Counted from the first letter of the stretch, positions 33,317 to 42,565 are shown. The stretch is DNA of 64,000 nucleotides from Chryseobacterium rhizosphaerae (GCF_003385455.1 NZ_QNUF01000025.1:19272-83271), one strand, 5' to 3'. A program made the numbers and translations. Notes: generated from the sequence alone by a model not told the origin.

Positions 33317-33345
33317 GTCACGTTTTCTTCACTAAGTTTGTCTTA
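33317..33345 (+). promoter_or_regulatory. Putative ECF41 promoter before the sigma factor gene
   Basis: GTCACG at 33317-33322, 17-bp spacer, GTCTTA at 33340-33345, 12 bp before the ATG at 33358. The same boxes with the same spacing recur before the azoreductase gene. ECF41 sigma factors are known to recognise a TGTCAC-type -35 and a CGTC-type -10. The spacer also contains TAAGTTTG (33333-33340), a housekeeping -7 box. Confidence 0.65.
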
Positions 33346-33357
33346 CAAAGAAATATC

Positions 33358-34191
33358 ATGCAGGAAAATTACAACAGACTCCTCACCTATGCCTATAATA
33401 TTACCGGTTCCTATGAGGATTCTCAGGATCTGGTACAGGATGTTATAGAAAAATATATTTCACTGGATAAATCAGAGATCAGGGATGAGACTAATTTCCT
33501 GATCAAAAGCACCATTAATCATGCTATTAATTTTAAAAACAGGCACAGCAAAAAAATGGTGTATGGAGAATGGCTTCCCGAGCCGCTTTCTTTTGAAAAT
33601 GCAGAAAATAAACTCATCAAAGAACAGACTGCCCGGTATACCCTGCTTGTCCTTTTAGAAAAGCTGAATGCCAGAGAACGTGCAGTCTATATTCTCAAGG
33701 AAGCTTTCGACTATTCTCACCAGGAAATTGCAGAAGCTCTTGATATTTCGGTGGAAAATTCCCGTAAACTGCTAAGCCGTGCAGGTAAACAGCTGCAAAA
33801 TATAAAATATACCCCGGATTCTATCAGTATTTCTCCTGATATGGGCATTCTTCATCAATACCAGCAAGCATTAAGCGAAGGAAATGTACCTCATATTGAA
33901 AAACTTCTTATCGATGATATCAGGCTTTCTGCGGACGGTGGAAAACGGGTTCGGGTGATCAAAGCTGTAGAAGTTGGAAAATCTGCTACTGCCCAGCTTC
34001 TGGCCTATGTACAGCAGCAGTTTCTTGGCAGCAGGCCTTATACATTCCATATTTTTAATCATCAGCCTGCTATTTGTTTCTGGCAGGGAGATCGTATTTA
34101 CAACTGTCATATTTTAGATATTGATCCCAAGGGATTAATCCGTGAAATCTATTCTATTGTAGATCCAGAAAAATTAAAAAGACTGCAATAA
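33358..34191 (+). CDS. ECF41-type RNA polymerase sigma factor with SnoaL-like tail
   Basis: 277 residues from the ATG at 33358 (the frame opens earlier at a TTG). Sigma region 2 is at about 5-65 (YNITGSYEDSQDLVQDVIEKY) and region 4 at about 95-145 (LNARERAVYILKEAFDYSH, EIAEALDISVENSRKLLSRA). The C-terminal 120 residues form a SnoaL/NTF2-like domain with LSADGGKRVRV, matching the DGGGK signature of ECF41. In that group the tail controls sigma activity without an anti-sigma factor. Two matched promoter motifs suggest that it transcribes itself and the azoreductase. Confidence 0.88.
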   Translation: MQENYNRLLTYAYNITGSYEDSQDLVQDVIEKYISLDKSEIRDETNFLIKSTINHAINFKNRHSKKMVYGEWLPEPLSFENAENKLIKEQTARYTLLVLLEKLNARERAVYILKEAFDYSHQEIAEALDISVENSRKLLSRAGKQLQNIKYTPDSISISPDMGILHQYQQALSEGNVPHIEKLLIDDIRLSADGGKRVRVIKAVEVGKSATAQLLAYVQQQFLGSRPYTFHIFNHQPAICFWQGDRIYNCHILDIDPKGLIREIYSIVDPEKLKRLQ

Positions 34192-34193
34192 GT

Positions 34194-34222
34194 GTCACGT
34201 TTGGAAGAAGCTATGTGTCTTA
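34194..34222 (+). promoter_or_regulatory. Putative ECF41 promoter before the azoreductase gene
   Basis: GTCACG at 34194-34199, 17-bp spacer, GTCTTA at 34217-34222, 12 bp before the ATG. The boxes and spacing are identical to 33317-33345 although the spacers differ. Confidence 0.65.
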
Positions 34223-34234
34223 AAAGAAAAAAGT

Positions 34235-34840
34235 ATGAACACATTACTCAGAATCGACAGCAGTCTTAGAACTGAAGGCTCCTATTCAAGGACCTTAGGA
34301 GATTATTTTATCCGACAATGGCAGACAAAAAACCCAGAAGGGATTATGATTGAAAGAGATGTTACGAGAAAGCTTATGCCTCATATTACCCAGGAAACAG
34401 TCGATGCATTTTTCAGTGAGATTCCGGATTCCGAAAATATTGAGCTATCTGATGAACTGATCAATGAGCTCTACCAATGTAATGAAATTCTCATCACCTG
34501 TCCGATGTACAACTATGGAATACCGTCTTCTTTGAAGGCTTACTTTGATCTGGTGATCAGAACAAAAAAAACATTTGCCGGCAGCTCCATCCCAAAAGGG
34601 TTGCTTGCAAATAAAAAAGCTTACATTATTTCTTCAATGGGAGGAATTAGTACTGAAACATTGAATCCATTGGAAAACCACCTCACTCAGCTTTTAAGTC
34701 TTATGGGAATCACTGAAATCTCTTATTTCCCACTGGATGGTACAGTAGATCAGTCCAGAACCGGTGAAAAAATACTCATACAACAATCGGAAATTTTAAA
34801 ACAACTCAATGCATATGCAACAGATACAACAAGCCATTGA
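34235..34840 (+). CDS. azoR: FMN-dependent NADH:quinone oxidoreductase / azoreductase
   Basis: 201 residues, flavodoxin-like. RIDSSLRTEGSYSR at the N-terminus is the FMN phosphate loop, PMYNYGIPSSLKAYFD is the AzoR signature, and SSMGG binds the flavin ring. It reduces quinones and azo compounds by two electrons, protecting against quinone stress. It is 43 bp behind the ECF41 sigma gene and overlaps the following SnoaL-like gene, so it is in an operon. ECF41 sigma factors frequently control an adjacent oxidoreductase, which fits. Confidence 0.88.
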   Translation: MNTLLRIDSSLRTEGSYSRTLGDYFIRQWQTKNPEGIMIERDVTRKLMPHITQETVDAFFSEIPDSENIELSDELINELYQCNEILITCPMYNYGIPSSLKAYFDLVIRTKKTFAGSSIPKGLLANKKAYIISSMGGISTETLNPLENHLTQLLSLMGITEISYFPLDGTVDQSRTGEKILIQQSEILKQLNAYATDTTSH

Positions 34841-35171
34841 AAAATTCATTAAAGGAGGCGACAACAGTGATACAGCAATTTTAGAAGAGATCCTTCACAA
34901 AGATTATCAGAATATCCAGGACGGTTTTTTTGATCAACCTGGAATATTCGTTATCCCCAAGAACGAGTATATCAGGTTGGTACGGGAAAAAATTTTTGGT
35001 GGAAAACCACGTAAAATTACCTATCATTTCCTGGAACACAACAACAATATTGCTTACGCTAAGGTTTCTCTGGAAAGCTCTGTATTAAGGTTTTCTTCTC
35101 TTATTACCTGTGTACAGGAAAATGGGAAATGGCAGGTGATGACCAATATGCCTTCCATAGAAAGCAAATAG
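34809..35171 (+). CDS. SnoaL/NTF2-like small protein
   Basis: 120 residues in the NTF2-like cone fold: helical N-terminus (IEKFIKGGDNSDTAILEEIL), HKDYQNIQDGFF, then strands ending WQVMTNMPSIE. Such proteins are small-molecule-binding or isomerase-like; no catalytic assignment is possible. It starts inside the azoreductase gene (overlap 26-32 bp; ATG at 34809 or 34815), so it is translationally coupled. It resembles the tail domain of the sigma factor in fold type, which may be meaningful (see findings). Confidence 0.75.
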   Translation: MHMQQIQQAIEKFIKGGDNSDTAILEEILHKDYQNIQDGFFDQPGIFVIPKNEYIRLVREKIFGGKPRKITYHFLEHNNNIAYAKVSLESSVLRFSSLITCVQENGKWQVMTNMPSIESK

Positions 35172-35378
35172 AAGGTAGTCTCAAAAACAATCCTCTCTAT
35201 GCAATATTTTGTTTTAGCTGCGAATGTACTACTCTATGTATCGAAGCAAAAACATTCGTGGTTAAAACAAATTTTCTATTAACCTATATCTCGTTTTGTT
35301 ATCACATTCACATTTCTTTACAAATGTTATCGTTCAGCCAAAAATGCCGGATGTAATTTTGTTTCAAATAATAAAATT

Positions 35379-35762
35379 ATGAAACATTTTATACAACAGG
35401 TTTTCAGTGAGGTGCTGGAAAACCCTGTTTTTGATCAGTCAGCAATTGAAAAGTACTTTTCCAAGCAATATGTCCAGTTTGTAGATCATACCCAGCTAGA
35501 TTATAACGAATTCGTCCTGCACATAAAGAAACTTAAAGAAAAAGTAGCTGAACAAAAGCTCGAAATTATTAACAGTGCTGAAAACGGGAACACTATTTTT
35601 ACCAAGCACATCGCAACATCTGTTTTAAAAGATGGAAGTACCGTTCTGCATAAGGTATTGGCAGAATTTACCATTCAGGATGGTAAAATTATACAATGTG
35701 ATGAATTGACTTTCTTATTAGAAGGAAATCATTCGGCAAAGGGGTTGGGATCTGAAACCTAG
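35379..35762 (+). CDS. SnoaL/NTF2-like protein
   Basis: 127 residues of the nuclear-transport-factor-2-like type: FSKQYVQFVDHTQLDYNEFVLHI, then strands HIATSVLKDGSTVLHKVLAEF and DGKIIQCDELTFLLEG. The FVDHTQLDYNEF segment is typical of cytoplasmic SnoaL_2 proteins near oxidoreductases. It lies 207 bp beyond the previous SnoaL gene, with its own TAATTTTG box (35354-35361) and so probably its own promoter. Role unknown. Confidence 0.75.
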   Translation: MKHFIQQVFSEVLENPVFDQSAIEKYFSKQYVQFVDHTQLDYNEFVLHIKKLKEKVAEQKLEIINSAENGNTIFTKHIATSVLKDGSTVLHKVLAEFTIQDGKIIQCDELTFLLEGNHSAKGLGSET

Positions 35763-35848
35763 GAAAATAGGGAGCTTCCCGCTTCCTATATTAACAAATC
35801 TTAAAACAATCTTAATTTTTACTTCAACACTTTCCCCAAACAGACGTT

Positions 35849-35856
35849 TAAATTTG
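35849..35856 (+). promoter_or_regulatory. -7 element of the TonB receptor/phytase operon
   Basis: TAAATTTG, 27 bp before the GTG start at 35884. No convincing TTG at 18-19 bp. Confidence 0.4.
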
Positions 35857-35883
35857 TTTCAATTTTTAACCTAATAAAAGAAA

Positions 35884-38694
35884 GTGAAGAAAATTTTTAC
35901 ATCCGTTTTGTTTTGTGCCTCTATTTTTTTCTATGCACAAACCGGTTCTCTTTCCGGAAATATTAATGACGACACTAAGATTGCATTACCGGGCGCCAAG
36001 ATATCTTTAAATCCTGGAAATATCTATACAACCTCTGATGAACATGGAAATTTTGTATTCCTTAATGTTCCTCCAGGCACTTATACCATGAAGATTGATT
36101 ACCTGGGATATGGAGTGCATGAGTATAATGTAACTGTTGAACCTGAAAAAAACACCCGTCAAAATATTGTTTTTGATAAAAAAGAAAACTCTATTGCTGA
36201 AATTGTAGTTTCAGGCGCTACTTTAAAAAACCAGGCAAGAGCCTTAAACAAACAAAAAAACAATGCCAATATCACCAATGTGATTTCCTCCGATCAGATC
36301 GGCCGTTTTCCTGATGCCAATATTGGAGATGCATTAAAACGTGTTCCGGGAGTTACTATCCAGAATGATCAGGGTGAAGCAAGAAATCTTATTATCAGAG
36401 GTCTTGCCCCAAATCTTAATTCTGTTACCCTAAACGGAGATAGAATTCCTTCTGCAGAAGGAGACAACCGTAATGTACAGATGGACCTGATTCCTTCGGA
36501 TATGATCTCTACCATTGAGGTTAATAAAACCTTAACTCCCGATATGGATGCTGATGCTATCGGAGGCTCTGTAAATCTTATCACAAGGGCTTCTCCTAAC
36601 GGACAGAGAATTTCAGCAACCCTGGCCGGCGGATATAGCCCGATTCGCGAAAAAGGCAATTATACAGCAGGATTCGTATATGGAAACAGGTTTTTAAATA
36701 AAAAGCTGGGTGCTGTATTCAGTTTTTCCTATAACAACAATAATTTTGGCTCAGATAATATAGAACCCGTATGGAGCCTGGCTAATGACGCTGCCCAAAC
36801 AGCATACATCAGCAAAATGGGCGTTCGTTACTATAATGAGCATCGTATCAGACATAGTTTTGATCTTAATATGGATTATGAATTCAATTCAAAAAATAAG
36901 ATCTATGCTTCAGCGATGTACAATTTCAGGAATGATAAGGAAACCCGCTATGCTTTGGGATATAAAATAAAGCCTGTGTATAATGCCGATGAAACGGAAA
37001 TCACAGACTGGAAAGGCAGCATTACCAGACAGAACAAAGGTGGCGATGCAAGCAATGATAACACCCGTCTGGAAAAACAAAAAGTTCAGAATTATGCCTT
37101 ACGGGGTGAGCATTTGCTTGGATCTAAAGTAGACCTTGACTGGTCTATGAATTATGCCATAGCCAGTGAAGATAAACCTCATCAGCGCTATATAGAATTT
37201 GAAAACAGCAAAATGAACTTCTCTCAGAATCTGAGTGATCCTGAAAACCCGGTTATTACCCCTCTGGCTGCTGATAATTTAGGAAGCTACAAATTAAGTG
37301 ATCTTTCGGATGCCAACAGCTTTACCCAGGAGAAGGAGTTTGGGGCAAAAGTGAATGTACGTTTTCCTTTTTCTGTCATTGAAGATCAGAAAGGAAGACT
37401 TCGTACAGGTTTCCGTATGCGTCTGAAGGAAAAAGAAAGGGAAAATGACTTTTATGCTTTCCAACCGATCAGCAATATGGGAAGTCTGCTATCCGTGCCT
37501 ACGGTTTATCTTGACGGACACAACTTTCAGGCAGGAAATTATGTTCCGGGCACATTTGTTGATCCGGCCTATCTTGGAGGATTAGACTTATTTAACCAGG
37601 GTCTGTTCAACGGTAAATCCAAACCTGAGAAATTCCTTTCAAGCAACTATAACGCTAAAGAACAGATCTATGCAGGGTATATCCGTTGGGATCAGGATTT
37701 TAACGACAAACTTTCCATGATTGTTGGGGCACGTGTGGAAACAACAAAGATTGATTATACCGGGAATTACGTTATGAATGAAAAAGACCTCGTAGGACAG
37801 ATAAACAATACCAATACGTATACCAACGTCCTTCCCAACCTTTCTTTCAAGTATGTTCCAGTACAGGATCTTGTACTTCGTGCTGCATTTACTACCGCAC
37901 TTGCCCGTCCGAACTATTACTCATTGGTACCTTACCTGAATGTGATCTCTGAAGATGAAATTGTGGCCGCCGGAAATCCCAACTTAAAAGCTACCTACGC
38001 TTATAATTTTGATTTTATGGCTGAAAAGTATTTTAAGTCTGTAGGGATTCTTTCAGGAGGAATTTTCTATAAGAATCTTAATAATTTCATTTACACATAC
38101 TCCAAAAGAAATTATACGGCTGGTGACTTCGCTGCCGACTTTGCAGGGCAAACCAACCCTATTCCTTCCGGTGAAAGCAACTGGAAATTTACCCAGCAGC
38201 GTAATGGTGATAATGTAGATATCTACGGATTTGAAGTTGCATTGCAAAGACAGCTTGATTTTATTCCCGGAGCATTCTGGAAAGGTCTTGGTGTATATGT
38301 CAACTATACCTATACGAAATCCAAGGCAAAAGGTATTACTAATGAAGACGGTATTGAAAGAACGGATGTAGGACTTCCCGGAGCGGCACCTCATATGTTC
38401 AATGGATCTCTTTCATGGGAAAACAAACGTTTTTCAGCCAGAGTATCTATGAATTATGCTTCTCATTATATTGATGAACTGGGAGGAAAAGCTTTTGATG
38501 ACCGGTATTATGATAAACAGTTTTTTCTGGATGCCAATGCTTCCTATAAAATCACCAGCCAGTTGAGGGTTTTTGCTGAAGCCAATAATCTGACCAATCA
38601 GCCGTTAAGATATTATCAGGGAATCCTGAGCAGAACGGCTCAGGCAGAATATTACAGACCCAGATTTACCATGGGGGTAAAATTTGACTTTTAA
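35884..38694 (+). CDS. TonB-dependent receptor (phytate-linked)
   Basis: 936 residues from a GTG start (no ATG fits the signal peptide KKIFTSVLFCASIFFYAQ). Carboxypeptidase-regulatory-like beta domain at about 22-105 (GALPG..., SLSGNINDDTKIALPGAK), plug domain at about 125-240 (IGDALKRVPGVTIQNDQGE, RNLIIRGLAPNLNSVTLNGD), then the outer-membrane barrel ending YRPRFTMGVKFDF. It imports a ligand across the outer membrane with TonB energy. The phytase gene follows after 7 bp, so inositol phosphates or their products are the probable ligand. This is inference from the pair. Confidence 0.9.
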   Translation: MKKIFTSVLFCASIFFYAQTGSLSGNINDDTKIALPGAKISLNPGNIYTTSDEHGNFVFLNVPPGTYTMKIDYLGYGVHEYNVTVEPEKNTRQNIVFDKKENSIAEIVVSGATLKNQARALNKQKNNANITNVISSDQIGRFPDANIGDALKRVPGVTIQNDQGEARNLIIRGLAPNLNSVTLNGDRIPSAEGDNRNVQMDLIPSDMISTIEVNKTLTPDMDADAIGGSVNLITRASPNGQRISATLAGGYSPIREKGNYTAGFVYGNRFLNKKLGAVFSFSYNNNNFGSDNIEPVWSLANDAAQTAYISKMGVRYYNEHRIRHSFDLNMDYEFNSKNKIYASAMYNFRNDKETRYALGYKIKPVYNADETEITDWKGSITRQNKGGDASNDNTRLEKQKVQNYALRGEHLLGSKVDLDWSMNYAIASEDKPHQRYIEFENSKMNFSQNLSDPENPVITPLAADNLGSYKLSDLSDANSFTQEKEFGAKVNVRFPFSVIEDQKGRLRTGFRMRLKEKERENDFYAFQPISNMGSLLSVPTVYLDGHNFQAGNYVPGTFVDPAYLGGLDLFNQGLFNGKSKPEKFLSSNYNAKEQIYAGYIRWDQDFNDKLSMIVGARVETTKIDYTGNYVMNEKDLVGQINNTNTYTNVLPNLSFKYVPVQDLVLRAAFTTALARPNYYSLVPYLNVISEDEIVAAGNPNLKATYAYNFDFMAEKYFKSVGILSGGIFYKNLNNFIYTYSKRNYTAGDFAADFAGQTNPIPSGESNWKFTQQRNGDNVDIYGFEVALQRQLDFIPGAFWKGLGVYVNYTYTKSKAKGITNEDGIERTDVGLPGAAPHMFNGSLSWENKRFSARVSMNYASHYIDELGGKAFDDRYYDKQFFLDANASYKITSQLRVFAEANNLTNQPLRYYQGILSRTAQAEYYRPRFTMGVKFDF

Positions 38695-38701
38695 AATAAT
38701 C

Positions 38702-39748
38702 ATGAAGAAAATAAAATATTATATCATTGCGGTTTCAGTTTTTCCTTTTGCGATCAGCTGTACAGGGCAGAAAGAATTGGGAGAAAAGCTTAAACCAACC
38801 GTTATTACCGAAACCGTAGCTCATGATACCGATGATCCGGCAATATGGATCAATCCTGAAGACGCTTCAAAAAGTATCATCATCGGAACGGATAAAGATA
38901 CTGATGGTGGGCTGTATGCCTTCGATCTTAACGGAAAAATCATCCATAAAGTTTCGGGACTTCAACGTCCCAATAATGTGGATATTGAATATGGTTTTAC
39001 GGTGAACGGTAAAAAAGTAGACATTGCTGCAGTGACAGAAAGAGAAACCAATAAAGTAAAACTGTATACTCTTCCCGAGCTGAAAGAAGTGGGAGAAATC
39101 TCTGTATTTGAAGGAGAAACAGAGCGTGGCCCGATGGGTATTTCTATGTATAAAAACCCGGGAACTGGAGATATATTTGTTGTTGTCGGAAGAAAATCAG
39201 GTCCGAAAGACGGTTACCTCTGGCAATATAAGCTTTCTGAAAAAAACGGAACCATCACAGGTGAGGTAGTCAGGAAGTTTGGAAAATACAGTGGCTTAAA
39301 GGAAATTGAAAGTATTGCTGTAGATGATGAAAAAGGTTATATCTATTATTCTGACGAACAGTTTGGAGTACACCAATATTATGCAGATCCGGCAAAAGGG
39401 AATGATGAATTATTGGTTTTTGGAAAAGGAGATTTCACCTCTGATGTAGAGGGAATTTCCATCTATCCTACGTCCCCACAGAATGGATATATTTTGGTTT
39501 CCAACCAACAGAAAGACACATTTAATGTTTACCTCAGAGAAAATCCTGCAAAAGGAAAAATTGCGGAAATTCCTGTTTCTACCAGTGAAAGTGACGGTTC
39601 TGAAGTAACGAATATTAATCTGGGGCCTGCCTTTCCAAAAGGAGTATTTGTTGCTATGAGCAATGGCAGGGTATTTCATTTCTATGACTGGAGAGTGATT
39701 GAAGAGAGAATCAAAAAGACTATAAAAACCGCAGATCAATCCAGATAA
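38702..39748 (+). CDS. Beta-propeller phytase (3-phytase), lipoprotein
   Basis: 348 residues from the ATG at 38702; the frame opens earlier inside the receptor gene. The N-terminus MKKIKYYIIAVSVFPFAISC is a lipoprotein signal. Propeller motifs: DTDDPAIWINPEDASKS, GTDKDTDGGLYAFDLNG, RPNNVDIEYGF, IYYSDEQFGVHQYY, and DVEGISIY. The acidic residues in the DDPAIW and DEQ segments bind calcium in known members. It hydrolyses phytate to lower inositol phosphates and phosphate. It is probably anchored at the outer membrane, next to its receptor. Confidence 0.92.
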   Translation: MKKIKYYIIAVSVFPFAISCTGQKELGEKLKPTVITETVAHDTDDPAIWINPEDASKSIIIGTDKDTDGGLYAFDLNGKIIHKVSGLQRPNNVDIEYGFTVNGKKVDIAAVTERETNKVKLYTLPELKEVGEISVFEGETERGPMGISMYKNPGTGDIFVVVGRKSGPKDGYLWQYKLSEKNGTITGEVVRKFGKYSGLKEIESIAVDDEKGYIYYSDEQFGVHQYYADPAKGNDELLVFGKGDFTSDVEGISIYPTSPQNGYILVSNQQKDTFNVYLRENPAKGKIAEIPVSTSESDGSEVTNINLGPAFPKGVFVAMSNGRVFHFYDWRVIEERIKKTIKTADQSR

Positions 39749-39772
39749 ACAGGTTTAAATTATTAATAAAGG

Positions 39773-39826
39773 GTGGTAAGAATACTATGTTTCAAATCTT
39801 CATAGCATTCTTACCTCCTTTTTTAT
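39773..39826. terminator. Bidirectional terminator
   Basis: GGTAAGAATACTATG and CATAGCATTCTTACC form a 15-bp stem with one mismatch and an 11-nt loop, with T-rich sequence after it. It lies between the converging phytase and UvrA-like genes. Confidence 0.85.
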
Positions 39827-39839
39827 TGTAACGTTTTTT

Positions 39840-42092
39840 TTATCCCTGAATATGTTTCCTCAGAAATTCGGCAGTATAGGATGTTTTATTTTTCAACAGT
39901 GCTTCCGGACTTCCTTCAAACATAACTTCACCCCCAAATTTCCCGGCACCCGGACCTATATCTATGATCCAATCTGCCTGGGCAATAATATCTAAATTAT
40001 GTTCTATAACAATTAATGTATTCTTCTTATCCGTAAGCGCATTTAGGAAAGATAGTAATTTCCGCGTATCGCTGGGATGCAGACCCGTACTCGGTTCATC
40101 CATGACAATGGTCCGGTTACTGTGTTTCAATTCTTTGGTAAGTTTCAGACGCTGTCTCTCACCTCCTGAAAAACTATCCAGTCTTTGTCCTAACGTCAGG
40201 TAATCCAGCCCTAATTTTATCAATACCTCAAAGTGTTTAATGACAGATTCATCGGTAAAAAAGGATATCGCCTCTGAAACGGTCATATTCATGACTTCTA
40301 CTATTGTTTTCTGATTGTACTGATATTTCAGAACCTTAGGATCAAATCCTGAGCCGCCACATTCTTCACAGGGCTGCTCAATATCATCCATAAATGCAAG
40401 ATCTATTTTTTCGATACCCAACCCTTTGCAGTTTTTACAGGCTCCTTCACTGTTTCTGCTAAAAAGCTTCTCTGAAACGTGGCTGGCATGAGCAAAAAGC
40501 TTACGTACCGTATCTGATATATTCAAATAAGTAAGCAGATTGGAACGGGCACTGGCTGCAAATAACGATTGGTCTATAATCGTCACATCAGGATAAAAAT
40601 CCGGTAATACCCTATTGATCAAAGTACTTTTCCCTGAACCTGCCACTCCCGTTATTACAGTCAATACCTCTGTGGGAATACTGACATTTATATTTTTAAG
40701 ATTATACAGATGGGCATTCCTGATTTTCAGATAATCCTTTGGTTTTCGGGGATGCAACTTAATAACAGGCTTTTCAGCAAAATAAGATCCGGTTTTACCT
40801 GCAGATTGCCTCAGCTCATTAAACGTTCCTTCATATATCACTTTTCCTCCTTTTTTTCCGGATCCGGGGCCCATATCAATCACCCAGTCTGCCATTTTAA
40901 TAATATCGGGATCATGCTCTACGATTAAAACGGAATTTCCTTTATCCCGGATCTGTTCCATAATACGGATAATGTTCTGTAGGTCCTTCGGATGAAGGCC
41001 AATGCTCAGTTCATCAAAAATATACAGCAAATCAACAAGACTGTTTCCAAGATTCCTTACCATTTTTATCCGTTGAGATTCCCCTCCGGAAAGCGTTTGG
41101 GTAGTTCGGTCCAATGTAAGGTATTGTAACCCTATATTGATTATATTTTGGAGTTTTCCGGAAAGCTCCTTAATAATGACATCATAGGTTTTAGATTCCA
41201 GCGAATTAATAAATTCAAGCAATTCATCCATTGAAAGTGCTGTACAATCCGCAATATTTTTTCCTTTAATGGTACAGGACAGTATTTTTTCATTAAGCCG
41301 CTTTCCCTTACAGGATGGACAGGTCTTTGTTGTGACAACATTTTTCAACGCATCTTTCCTCGTTATGTTTTCTTTTGAATCTTTTTTTAGGAATGCTTTT
41401 TCTATCCTTGGAATAATCCCTTCGTATTTTACCGTTTTCCCCCATTCTTTATGGGGAAGTTTGGGTTTATGCTCTTCTGCATAGAGCAGTGTTTCCCATT
41501 CTTCATCAGTAAAATCTTTCAGCTTTTTATCATTATCAAAATATCCGGATAAGGTATATCTTGTCAGACGCCAGCCTCCCGGCTGAAAGGTTGGAAATCT
41601 GACAGCCCCTTCCTGTAAAGATTTATTCTTGTCGATCAGAGTGGTAATATTCAAGGCCTGAATGAAACCCAGTCCTTCACATTCCGGACACATCCCCTGG
41701 GGATTATTAAAGGAAAAAACATTGGAATACCCCACAAATGGGCTTCCCATTCTTGAAAATAACAGCCTCAGGGAAGCATATACATCAGTAGCTGTTCCTA
41801 CGGTAGACCTCGCATTCCCCCCCAGTCTTTTCTGATTGATGATGATAGGAACATTCAGGTTCTCAATTTTATCCACATCCGGTATTCCATAATGCTGTAA
41901 TCGGTTTCTGACAAAACTATTCTGTGTTTCATTAATCTGACGCTGGGCTTCAGCTCCAATGGTTTCAAATACCAGAGAAGATTTTCCGGAACCCGATACT
42001 CCCGTAAAAACAACAATCTTATTTTTTGGAATTTCTATGGAAATATTTTTGAGATTATTTTGTCTTGCATTTGTAATTTCTATATTTTCCAT
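39840..42092 (-). CDS. Short UvrA-like ABC ATPase
   Basis: 750 residues against about 940 for housekeeping UvrA. Walker A GVSGSGKS (31-38) and a second GVAGSGKST (near 470), signatures LSGGESQR and FSGGERQR, and zinc CxxC motifs (CPECEGLG, CPSCKGK, CKNCKGLG with CEECGGSG) are all present. The missing length is in the UvrB-binding and insertion region, so this belongs to the class of drug-resistance-associated UvrA paralogues rather than the repair enzyme. Divergent from a MarR regulator with a shared operator, which suggests induction by a toxic compound. Confidence 0.88.
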   Translation of the reverse strand: MENIEITNARQNNLKNISIEIPKNKIVVFTGVSGSGKSSLVFETIGAEAQRQINETQNSFVRNRLQHYGIPDVDKIENLNVPIIINQKRLGGNARSTVGTATDVYASLRLLFSRMGSPFVGYSNVFSFNNPQGMCPECEGLGFIQALNITTLIDKNKSLQEGAVRFPTFQPGGWRLTRYTLSGYFDNDKKLKDFTDEEWETLLYAEEHKPKLPHKEWGKTVKYEGIIPRIEKAFLKKDSKENITRKDALKNVVTTKTCPSCKGKRLNEKILSCTIKGKNIADCTALSMDELLEFINSLESKTYDVIIKELSGKLQNIINIGLQYLTLDRTTQTLSGGESQRIKMVRNLGNSLVDLLYIFDELSIGLHPKDLQNIIRIMEQIRDKGNSVLIVEHDPDIIKMADWVIDMGPGSGKKGGKVIYEGTFNELRQSAGKTGSYFAEKPVIKLHPRKPKDYLKIRNAHLYNLKNINVSIPTEVLTVITGVAGSGKSTLINRVLPDFYPDVTIIDQSLFAASARSNLLTYLNISDTVRKLFAHASHVSEKLFSRNSEGACKNCKGLGIEKIDLAFMDDIEQPCEECGGSGFDPKVLKYQYNQKTIVEVMNMTVSEAISFFTDESVIKHFEVLIKLGLDYLTLGQRLDSFSGGERQRLKLTKELKHSNRTIVMDEPSTGLHPSDTRKLLSFLNALTDKKNTLIVIEHNLDIIAQADWIIDIGPGAGKFGGEVMFEGSPEALLKNKTSYTAEFLRKHIQG

Positions 42093-42099
42093 GATATAA

Positions 42100-42134
42100 T
42101 GCTTACCTTTGTTAATAGTTAACCAAGTTAAGCA
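42100..42134. promoter_or_regulatory. Inverted-repeat operator shared by the uvrA-like and marR genes
   Basis: 35 bp, TGCTTAcCTTtGTTAA-TAG-TTAACcAAGtTAAGCA: 14 of 16 arm positions pair. It contains TACCTTTG (plus, toward marR) and TAACTTGG (minus, toward uvrA-like), so binding would cover both -7 regions. The site fits a dimeric MarR regulator. Confidence 0.75.
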
Positions 42135-42142
42135 TATTTCTC

Positions 42143-42565
42143 ATGAAAGCTATTGAAAAAGAATTTTTTAACACATTTACTGATTTTCAGTGTCTCATTC
42201 TTGCTCATATGAACAGAGGGGATATTAATGGCGTAACAGCAGCTCATTATAATATTATGGAGTTTGTTTTGCGGAAAGAGGGAGTAACGGGCAGAGAAGT
42301 ATCCACTTCCTTCAATATCAGCCAGGCCGCTGTCTCAAAGCAATTAAAATTCCTGATCAGCCATGATTTTATTATCCAGAAGCAGGATGAAACCGATCGA
42401 CGAAAATTCAATCTTTACATAACGGAAAAAGGACGGTTTGTTATCGAAAATTCAGAAACATTCCGGGAAAATATCACCCGGCAGACTGCTGCGATATTAA
42501 CCTCTAAAGAATTGAAGAATTTTAATGATCTGCTGGGGAAAGTTTTACTCCATATCAAGCTTTAA
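42143..42565 (+). CDS. MarR-family regulator
   Basis: 140 residues with a winged helix (AHYNIMEFVLRKEGVTGREVSTSF, NISQAAVSKQLKFLISHDFI, wing KQDETDRRKFNLYITEKG). It is probably a dimeric repressor of itself and the divergent UvrA-like gene through the 35-bp inverted repeat that ends 8 bp before its start codon. The ligand is unknown. Confidence 0.88.
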   Translation: MKAIEKEFFNTFTDFQCLILAHMNRGDINGVTAAHYNIMEFVLRKEGVTGREVSTSFNISQAAVSKQLKFLISHDFIIQKQDETDRRKFNLYITEKGRFVIENSETFRENITRQTAAILTSKELKNFNDLLGKVLLHIKL

